Below are positions 30,130 to 37,022 of a stretch of DNA of 64,000 bases, one piece after another. This DNA comes from CALUOB01 sp944322305. Lineage in GTDB: Bacteria; Actinomycetota; Coriobacteriia; Coriobacteriales; Coriobacteriaceae. The stretch's first letter is position 1; each line of letters starts with the position of its first letter. Location: assembly GCA_963931605.1 (NCBI GenBank), contig OZ007031.1, forward strand, positions 1,178,001-1,242,000. The letters are read 5' to 3'. A program made the translations under genes and the position numbers. Under the pieces are notes generated by a model. It searched no databases and was not told the DNA's origin. It saw only the letters and a program-made list of their open reading frames with translations.

Positions 30130-31476
30130 TCAATCACGGCAGGCAACGAACCGCATGTAAAGCATGCCCAGCACGCCGGCTGAGACCGAGGCGGCGAGAA
30201 TGGCCGTCTTGGCGGCGAGCAGCTCGGCGGGAATCTCGGTAAAGGCCAGGCCGGCGATAAGGATGGACATGGTGAAGCCGATGCCGCCCAAGATGCCCAC
30301 GCCCACGATATGGCGGAAGCGCACGCCGCGCGGCAGCTCGGCAAAGCCAAACCGCACGAGCAGGTACGTAACGCCGGCGATGCCCACAGGCTTGCCGAGA
30401 AGCATGCCCAAGTAGGTGCCGATCGTCACCGGGTCGAACACGAGCGTGGCGAGGTCCACGCCCACCAGGCGCACCTGCGCGTTGACGAAGGCGAAGATGG
30501 GCAGGATGAGGAAGTTCACCCACACGTCGATGCCGTGCTCGAGCCGCATGAGCGGCGGGGTCACGCGGTGCATCACGCGCTCGACCCCGGTGGCGGCGTG
30601 CGTGAAGTCGTGCTGGCCGAGGATGTGCGCCTCGTCGTCATAGCGGTCCTCAAGCTCGGGCAGGCGGCCGCGCAGCCACTCGACCAGCGCCTCGGCACGG
30701 ATGTCCGAGCGGGCGGGCACGCAGAACGCCAGGATCACGCCGGCGAGCGTGGCGTGGATGCCCGACTGGTACACGCAGAACCACAGCACCAGACCCAGCA
30801 GCAGGTAGGGCTTGAGCGAGAAGACCTGCGCGCGGTTCATGAGCGCCAAGGCCACGGTAACGGCGGCCGCAGCGGCCAGCCACACCATGCTGGGGCTGTG
30901 GCCGTAGAACAGCGCGATGGCAACGATGGCCAAGAGGTCGTCGGCGATGGCCAGCGTGGTGAAGAACACCTTGATGCCGGCAGGTACGCGCTTGCCCAAA
31001 AGCGAGAGCACGCCGAGCGCGAAGGCGATGTCGGTTGCCATGGGGATGGCCCAGCCGTACACCGCCCCGCCGCGGTTCACCACCGCGTAGATGGCGGCCG
31101 GCACCACCACGCCGCCCACCGCCGCCAGCATGGGCAGCAGCGCCTGGCGCGGACGGGTCAGCTCGCCCACGGTCATCTCGTACTTGAGCTCGATGCCCAC
31201 CAGCAAGAAGAAGATGGCCATGAGGAAGTCGTTCACGAAGAGCTCGACCGACATGCTGAACGAGAGCGGGCCGAGGGCAAGCGTCACCGGCTCGGAGAGA
31301 AACTCGTGAATGGGATAGTACAGGTCCATGTTGGCGCAGATCACCGCCGCAACGGCGGCGAGCACCATGACGGCCGCCGCGATGGTGCCGTTTGAGGTGA
31401 TGCGCTCGATCAGGCGCTTGCCGCCCAAACGGCGGCGGTGCGCCTCGTCGATGATGAGGAGCTGGTCGTTGGTCAT
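30130..31476 (-). CDS. nhaA: Na+/H+ antiporter NhaA
   Basis: A 448-residue antiporter exchanging Na+ for H+ for pH and salt homeostasis. The 10-12 hydrophobic helices fit the family. Diagnostic parts are VNDFLMAIFFLLVGIELKYE, GWAIPMATDIAFALGVLSLLG, FFTTLAIADDLLAIVAIALFY (the DD pair is the ion-binding aspartates 163/164 of E. coli NhaA), GIHATLAGVILAFCVPAR and GIGFTMSILIAGLAF. A loop of about 50 residues with GRLPELEDRYDDEAHILGQH is longer than in E. coli, as in many actinobacterial NhaA proteins. The ATG follows AAGGGGGTCGCC. It is monocistronic. Confidence 0.95.
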   Translation of the reverse strand: MTNDQLLIIDEAHRRRLGGKRLIERITSNGTIAAAVMVLAAVAAVICANMDLYYPIHEFLSEPVTLALGPLSFSMSVELFVNDFLMAIFFLLVGIELKYEMTVGELTRPRQALLPMLAAVGGVVVPAAIYAVVNRGGAVYGWAIPMATDIAFALGVLSLLGKRVPAGIKVFFTTLAIADDLLAIVAIALFYGHSPSMVWLAAAAAVTVALALMNRAQVFSLKPYLLLGLVLWFCVYQSGIHATLAGVILAFCVPARSDIRAEALVEWLRGRLPELEDRYDDEAHILGQHDFTHAATGVERVMHRVTPPLMRLEHGIDVWVNFLILPIFAFVNAQVRLVGVDLATLVFDPVTIGTYLGMLLGKPVGIAGVTYLLVRFGFAELPRGVRFRHIVGVGILGGIGFTMSILIAGLAFTEIPAELLAAKTAILAASVSAGVLGMLYMRFVACRD

Positions 31477-31984
31477 GGCGACCCCCTTCCGCGCGCGGGA
31501 GCGAGAAGCGGCTTGCCGCGCGCATCGATTCCCAAACCGATGCGCCGCTTACCCTGAGCGTCGCGTCCGCGCCCGCGCCGCACGCAGCGGCTCAGCGCGG
31601 CCCTCAAAAATGCCGCCGCCGGAAAAGCCCGACGGCGGCCGAGTCGCCTAGCGTGTATCAGTATCCCCCGCCAACAAATCCTGTAGCCCTTCTGCCGAGC
31701 GGTTCCACAAAGCCCCCAAAATCAGGCAGCCGAGAACAGCACATTGCCGGAGAACGCAAGCGGCCGAGCAAAGCAAGCCCGCCCGCCTCAAGGGCAAGCA
31801 CGTATCAACTGGACGCGTTACCCGATGCGCCAACAGGCGAGCGAAGCGATGCTCGTAGCGACGGAGACGGCCTTTCCAGGTGCCCGAGATTGGCCCGAAA
31901 GAGGAACGCATAGACCGTATGGTCATGCGCAACGATAGAGGGCCAAGGTCGGGTGTCTGGGAAGGCCGCCGGGATCAGTTGCCC
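31477..31984. other. Gap between nhaA and ppaC: terminator plus featureless DNA
   Basis: Apart from the hairpin at 31606-31640, no supported gene was found. A 94-codon minus-strand frame (31648-31932) lacks a ribosome binding site and is Arg/Leu/Cys-rich without family features. Words such as AACGCAAGCGG (31755) resemble the repeat cores elsewhere. Confidence 0.35.
31606..31640 (-). terminator. Rho-independent terminator upstream of nhaA
   Basis: On the minus strand GCCGCCGTCGGG pairs with the CCGGCGGCGGC block, followed by five T residues (31606-31610). It separates the ppaC and nhaA transcripts. Confidence 0.75.
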
Positions 31985-32917
31985 TTAATTGGCTGCGAGA
32001 ATGGGCGCCGCCACCTGCTTCTTGCGCGACAGCACGCCGGGCATCCACACGCCCTCGGCCACGTCCTCGATCTTGAGGCCCTTCTGCGCCGCGGCGGTGT
32101 CGCCCTCCAGCAGCACCTGGGAGCCCTCCTCCATGATGTCGGTGATGCACAGCACGATGCCGTCGGCCTTCTGCTTCTTCTGGTAAGCAGCCATAGCCTT
32201 ACGGATCTCGGGGATCATGCCGAGAGCGCGGCTCTTGTCCACGGTCTCGTACTGGCCGATGAGCAGCTTCTTGCCGCCGACCTCGAACATCTTGATGTCG
32301 TTGCCCACCATCTGCTCGGGCGTGAAGGAGCCGGACGGACGGGACAGGAACACCTCCATGCCGAACTTCACCGGGTCGACGCCGAGCTGCTCGCCCAGCT
32401 GGGCGGCGAACAGGCGGTCGAAGTCGGTGGTGGTGGGGCTCTTGAGCATGAGGGTGTCGGTCATCATGGCCGCGAGCAGCAGCTTGGCCTGCGCGTCGGT
32501 GGGCTTCTGGCCCAGGATGCCGAACAGCCAGGTCACGATCGTGCAGCTGGAGCCCCACGGCAGCGCCATGATGTGCAGCGGCGCGGCAGTGGAGAAGTCG
32601 CCGAAGCGGTGATGGTCCACCACGCCGATGATCTGCGCGTGCTCGAGGCCCTCGACCGACTGGCCGGGCTCGTTGTGGTCGGTCAGAACAACCTGCTGCG
32701 GGGTGGCCTTCTCCTTGATGGCGCTCAGCAGGCGGGGCTTGGGCGTGTCGGTCTCGGCCAGGAGCTTCTCGGTCTCAGCGGGAAGCGGGCCCAGACGGCG
32801 GGCCTCGTAGGTGTCGCCGTTGAAGTTGACCTGGTTAAGCAGCTGCGCCAGCACAACGGCGGACATGATGGCGTCGTTGTCGGGGTTCTGATGGCCGAAT
32901 ACGTAAACCGTGCTCAT
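31985..32917 (-). CDS. ppaC: Manganese-dependent inorganic pyrophosphatase
   Basis: A 310-residue family II pyrophosphatase (DHH superfamily) splitting pyrophosphate made by biosynthesis. The signatures are VFGHQNPDNDAIMSAVVLA (first metal ligands), VVLTDHNEPGQS, IIGVVDHHRFGDFS (DHH motif), MMTDTLMLKSPTTTDFD and the C-terminal DHHA2 part ending GVWMPGVLSRKKQVAAPI (basic substrate-binding residues). No CBS domains are inserted. The ATG at 32917 follows AGAAGGGAATTCC; a further 20 codons upstream are not used. The length and motifs match the short, unregulated form. Confidence 0.96.
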   Translation of the reverse strand: MSTVYVFGHQNPDNDAIMSAVVLAQLLNQVNFNGDTYEARRLGPLPAETEKLLAETDTPKPRLLSAIKEKATPQQVVLTDHNEPGQSVEGLEHAQIIGVVDHHRFGDFSTAAPLHIMALPWGSSCTIVTWLFGILGQKPTDAQAKLLLAAMMTDTLMLKSPTTTDFDRLFAAQLGEQLGVDPVKFGMEVFLSRPSGSFTPEQMVGNDIKMFEVGGKKLLIGQYETVDKSRALGMIPEIRKAMAAYQKKQKADGIVLCITDIMEEGSQVLLEGDTAAAQKGLKIEDVAEGVWMPGVLSRKKQVAAPILAAN

Positions 32918-33140
32918 GGAATTCCCTTCTCCTCTACACAAAGGTGGGAGGCGGCGCCGGACAATCCCGGCAGCCACCTTTCCCGTTCAGTATAGCGCGA
33001 GAAGAACGCGGTTTGAACGCGCGGCAGCGTGCGGACGCGCACGTGCGGCGCCCGGCGCGGCCAAGCGCACCCCGGTGAAGCGGCCGGCGCCGGGGATTCT
33101 CGCCCCCAGGCGCCGGCCGGCCCAGATCATCTTTTGCGCG

Positions 33141-35303
33141 CTACAGGCAGAAGCCCGGTACCACGCCCAGTTCGCGGTAGGTGCCGCGGTAGTAGCCGGG
33201 CGCGCCGTCGTCGTTGACCGACAGCGCGCAGTAGTTGTCCGCCGGGTACGGCGAGCGCTCCCACCACGAGACCGCGCCGTCCTCCCCCGCCATGCCGCGC
33301 ACCATCAGCGCGTCGGAGGTGCCCGCGGCCTCGGCGTCGGCGAACAGCTGGTAGCGCGTGCCCTCGGCGTTGTACACCACCGCCGACTCGCCGCTGCTGG
33401 ACTCCTGCGTGCCCACCAGCTCGCACAGCGACGGCAGCCACAGCTTGTCCGAGGTGTCGGAAACAGCCGTGGGGTCGGAGGCGTACCCGGCGTTGTTGGT
33501 TGCCTTGTTCGCCGCCACGATCACGTTCTGCAGATCGCTGGGGAGCTGGTTGGCAAACGAGGTGTTAAGCCAGGTGCGCAGCTCGCTTTGCTCCCAGCCG
33601 CCGGCGTTGCTGTTGTCGGTGTTGTACACGTGGCTCGCCACCGCCTCGCTAAACAAGAAGCTGACGCCCGCCACCCCCTGGCCGTCGGCGCGCGCGTCGT
33701 GCCTAAAGCCCGCCACCTGCACCGTGGTCTCGGTGCCGTCGGCAAGCGTGACCTGCTTCACCTGGGTGCCGTCGAGGGTGCCGTCGGCGGCGCAGAGGTG
33801 GTAGCGCGCGGCGACCTCTCGGCCCTCGTCGTCTGTTGACGCTCGGGCGATAAGCGCCGAGATCGCGGAGAGCTCTTCCCAGGAGTAGTCGTTGACCGTG
33901 TCGCGCACCTCCGGCGCGGCCTGATCGGCGTCGGACGCCGGGGCCTCCGAGCCCGCCACCACCGCAACCGGGTCGCCCTGCGGGGTCAGCGCGCCGAAGC
34001 CGCCCGTCACGGCCGCGGCCGCAACCACGCCCACCAGCACCACGGCGACGGCCGCCGCAGGGACGGCGAAGCGCGGCAGCGCGGCAAGCTGCGGAAGGTT
34101 GCGCAGCTCGCACAGGGTGGGAAGCTCGGGCAAGGTGGGTTTGGGCAGGTCGGGCAAATCGGGCAGCGCGGGCTTGGGCAGGTCGGGCAGGCTCGCGCGC
34201 AGGGAGCGCTTTGGCGCGGGCGGCTCAACGGGCAGCTGCATCGTGCGCGACGGCGCGCCGTCGGCAACGGAGAGCTCCGCGGTCTTAGCGGCGTCGTCAT
34301 GCGCCGGAAGCACCGCCGTGGAATCGCCTTCGGCTGGCTCCGCAGCGTGGGCGGCGCCGGCCGCCGGGGCCTCGTCCGCCGCGTGGCGACCCTCAAACGC
34401 CGCCACCTCGCCGAGCGCGATGTTCTCGCCCAGGCTCTTCTGCTCGTGTTGAGCGATAATCGCGTCGATGTAGGCGCGCGTGCTGTCCTCGCTCAAAGGG
34501 TCGAAGCCCGAGAAGAGCGCGTCGTCCTCGGTGCGGCCCCACGCGTGCGCGCCGCGCTTGCCTGCGGGCGCGTCGTCAGGGGACGCGGGCTGGCCGGCGT
34601 CGGCCGCCGTTGCGGCGTCCTCGGCGGCAGGCGTTGCCGCAGCGGTGCCCTCGGCGGTCGTGTCGCCCGGCGCAAGGCTTTCGGGCTGGGCGGTTTTCGG
34701 AGACGCAGCGTCGACGGCCGACGCGTCCCCGTCTACGGGAAGCAGGCGCGTCGCATCGTCCGCGCCGTCCCCGGCGAGGTCGCTGTCCGGCAGGTCGGGC
34801 GCGGGCTCGTCCCAAAACGCGCGGGCTCCGCGTTCCACCACCGCGGCCGGCTCGGACGCGGCGATCTCCTCAACCACCAGATCATCGCCGGCGGCAGCGG
34901 CGGCCGTGTCGTCGGCCTCGGGAGCGTCCGCCGCCGAAGCCAGCCCGGCAGCCGCGGGCGCGGGCTCACCCGGGCCGGCATCTGCGCCATCCGCAGCGTC
35001 CTGGTCAGCGCCCCCCTCGCCCTCAACTGCAGGCGCAAGCTCTGCCGGCTCGGCACCCACAACGCCCTCGGCATCCGAGCTCTCGGTGCCCGCGCTCTCG
35101 GCGGGAGCGGAGTCCTGCTCGTCTTTCTCTGCCTCAACGCGGGCGCCCTCAAGCGGCGTGCCGCAGGCCGGGCACACGTCCTGCCCGTCGGGCACGCGCG
35201 CGCCGCACGCCGCGCAAAACTGCGGCAGGTGCGTCGGAGCCCCGCAGTTCCCGCAGAACCGGTCGCCCCACTCGATCTCGGCGCCGCACTTCTCACATTT
35301 CAT
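33141..35303 (-). CDS. Zinc-ribbon membrane protein with extracellular DUF6273-type domain
   Basis: A 720-residue protein with three parts. Residues 1-50 hold two zinc ribbons (CEKCGAEIEWGDRFCGNCG and CAACGARVPDGQDVCPACG). Residues 55-420 are low-complexity Ala/Asp/Glu/Pro, ending in a PDLPKPALPDLPDLPKPTLP repeat. One transmembrane helix (FAVPAAAVAVVLVGVVAAAA) follows near residue 430. The C-terminal 230 residues (GWEQSELRTWLNTSFANQLP, LWLPSLCELVG, SWWERSPYPADNYCALSV) resemble DUF6273, common in surface proteins of gut bacteria and of unknown function. The ATG at 35303 with AAGGACG upstream is chosen over a GTG two codons earlier. A surface sensor or adhesin role is only a guess. Confidence 0.75.
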   Translation of the reverse strand: MKCEKCGAEIEWGDRFCGNCGAPTHLPQFCAACGARVPDGQDVCPACGTPLEGARVEAEKDEQDSAPAESAGTESSDAEGVVGAEPAELAPAVEGEGGADQDAADGADAGPGEPAPAAAGLASAADAPEADDTAAAAAGDDLVVEEIAASEPAAVVERGARAFWDEPAPDLPDSDLAGDGADDATRLLPVDGDASAVDAASPKTAQPESLAPGDTTAEGTAAATPAAEDAATAADAGQPASPDDAPAGKRGAHAWGRTEDDALFSGFDPLSEDSTRAYIDAIIAQHEQKSLGENIALGEVAAFEGRHAADEAPAAGAAHAAEPAEGDSTAVLPAHDDAAKTAELSVADGAPSRTMQLPVEPPAPKRSLRASLPDLPKPALPDLPDLPKPTLPELPTLCELRNLPQLAALPRFAVPAAAVAVVLVGVVAAAAVTGGFGALTPQGDPVAVVAGSEAPASDADQAAPEVRDTVNDYSWEELSAISALIARASTDDEGREVAARYHLCAADGTLDGTQVKQVTLADGTETTVQVAGFRHDARADGQGVAGVSFLFSEAVASHVYNTDNSNAGGWEQSELRTWLNTSFANQLPSDLQNVIVAANKATNNAGYASDPTAVSDTSDKLWLPSLCELVGTQESSSGESAVVYNAEGTRYQLFADAEAAGTSDALMVRGMAGEDGAVSWWERSPYPADNYCALSVNDDGAPGYYRGTYRELGVVPGFCL

Positions 35304-35461
35304 ACGCACGTCCTTATCGCAACCGCGCCGCCTCGGCCCGCAAAACGGCCCGCAGCGGCGCGGTCTGTTGAGTCTTGGCTCAGATACTCGTTATTGTACC
35401 GTCGAACGCCCGACCCCAACGCGACAAGGACGGCAAACACGCCGCGACGGTAAGCCCCGCC

Positions 35462-36796
35462 TCAGCCCTCAAGGCGCCCGAGCTTCACGGACAAGATGCG
35501 CCCGACCGACTCGTCGATGCGCTCGCCGTCAACCTCGCCCGACGCCACGGCGTCGAGGACGCCGCGGTACGCCGCGTGGAAGTCCTCCGGCATGAGCACG
35601 ATGTCGACCCCGGCCTTCACCGCCTCCACCGCCAGGCGGTCGGCGGAAAGCGTCGAGGTCGCCGCGCCCATAGCCATCGAGTCAGTCACCACGATCCCCT
35701 GGTAGCCCAGCCGGTCGCGCAGAAGCCCCGTCACCACCTCGGCAGAGATGCTCGCCGGGTCGTCGTCGCCGGTGACGGCCGGGCAGGACAGGTGCCCCAC
35801 CATCACCAGGGGAACACCCTCGCCTATAGCCGCCTGAAACGGCTTGAGCTCCTCGGAGGCCATCTCGTCGGCCGTTTTGTACGAATAGATCGCCGTGTTG
35901 TGGCTGTCGCCATCGGCCCCGCCGATGCCCGGGAAGTGCTTGGCGGCGCACAGGACGCCCGCATCGGTAAAGCCGCGCACCTGCGCCGCGACCATGGGCG
36001 CCACGACATCGGCCGCAGAGCCGAACGCGCGCAGCGCCATCGTGGCGCTCTCGGGATTGTTGGCGATGTCGGCGTCCGGGGCGAAATCTACGTTGAAGCC
36101 CAGGTCGACAAGGTAGGTGCCGATGCGCTGCGCCACGCGGTACGCCTCGCTGGCATCGCCGGTTGCGCCGACGTCGCACATGTTGCCCACGTTCTCCACG
36201 GCAAAGCCCGGGTTCCCACCCACGCGGCTCACCGTGCCGCCCTCCTCGTCCACGCACAGAAACACCGGCAGGCCGCTCAGCTCGCGGGCGTAAGCCTGCG
36301 TGTTCGCCAGCATGGCGCGCGTCTGCTCCTCGCTTCGGAGGTTGTCGGCAAAGTACACCAGGCCGCCCACCGGCATCTGCTCAAGCGCGTTGCGCGTGGT
36401 CTCCCCCGCGGCGGTAACGAGCCCCACGCCGGTGAGCGCCTCGGGACGCACGATGAACAGCTGCGCGACCTTTTGCTCCAAGGTCATGGCGTCGAGCTTC
36501 TCTGCCACCCGCCGGGCGAGAAGCTCCTCGGCCGTGGGCTCGGGCTCGGCCTCGGGCTCGCGGGACGGGTCGCTCACCGGGGGCAGCGCGGAACCGGGGC
36601 GCGGGTCGGCCTGCATTGCCGAACCGTTCTCGCCGCTGCAGCCCGTAAGGCCCAACGCCGCAGCGGAAACGCCGCAGAGCGCCGCGGCGGCAAGCGCCGA
36701 AAACGATGCCCGGCTGATCGGGGTCTCGCACCGCCAGTCAAGGCGGAGTCCTCGCGGAGCCTGCGCCCCCTGCGCGCGAGCATGCCGTGTTGCCAT
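35462..36796 (-). CDS. nagZ: Lipoprotein glycoside hydrolase family 3 (beta-N-acetylhexosaminidase-like)
   Basis: A 444-residue GH3 enzyme removing terminal beta-linked N-acetylglucosamine, probably in muropeptide turnover. The N-terminus has a hydrophobic segment (FSALAAAALCGVSAAALGLT) and a lipobox LTGC, so it should be anchored outside the membrane. Catalytic-domain motifs are QMPVGGLVYFADNL, VFLCVDEEGGTVSRV, CAAKHFPGIGGADGDSHNTA (the KHFPG and DSH acid/base loop) and GIVVTDSMAMGA (nucleophile Asp). The extended N-terminus reads SGENGSAMQADPRPGS, then a PEAEPEPT linker. The ATG follows GGGGAGGACGGCAT. The NagZ name is by similarity of motifs. Confidence 0.88.
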   Translation of the reverse strand: MATRHARAQGAQAPRGLRLDWRCETPISRASFSALAAAALCGVSAAALGLTGCSGENGSAMQADPRPGSALPPVSDPSREPEAEPEPTAEELLARRVAEKLDAMTLEQKVAQLFIVRPEALTGVGLVTAAGETTRNALEQMPVGGLVYFADNLRSEEQTRAMLANTQAYARELSGLPVFLCVDEEGGTVSRVGGNPGFAVENVGNMCDVGATGDASEAYRVAQRIGTYLVDLGFNVDFAPDADIANNPESATMALRAFGSAADVVAPMVAAQVRGFTDAGVLCAAKHFPGIGGADGDSHNTAIYSYKTADEMASEELKPFQAAIGEGVPLVMVGHLSCPAVTGDDDPASISAEVVTGLLRDRLGYQGIVVTDSMAMGAATSTLSADRLAVEAVKAGVDIVLMPEDFHAAYRGVLDAVASGEVDGERIDESVGRILSVKLGRLEG

Positions 36797-36916
36797 ATGC
36801 CGTCCTCCCCGTATGCCGAAAACTGCATTGCGACTGTGCCATTATTTTAGGCCAGAGCGCTCCGCCGCCAGAGGAGAACGCTGCGGTGCAACCGTTGTTT
36901 GTGTCGGCAGGCGAAC

Positions 36917-37018
36917 AGCGGGCGGCGCAGCTTTTGCCGCAGCCGCCCGCTGCTTGCTCAGGCGCTTCGTCTACCCGCGCCTTTCGTCTGCCCGCGTGCT
37001 TTTTGTCTGCCCGCGCGC
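36917..37018 (-). terminator. pcrA 3' region: hairpin and GTCTGCCCGCG repeats
   Basis: Directly after the helicase stop, three GTCTRCCCGCG words (about 36969, 36987, 37006) are spaced about 18-19 bp. Further on, AGCGGGCGGC (36917-36926) pairs with GCCGCCCGCT (36942-36951). The hairpin is a possible terminator; the repeats are unexplained. Confidence 0.45.
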
Positions 37019-37022
37019 TCCC

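Noticed and set aside
31648..31932. 94-codon minus-strand frame between nhaA and ppaC
   Set aside because: No ribosome binding site, Cys/Arg/Leu-rich without a fold signature, and it lies in otherwise featureless DNA.
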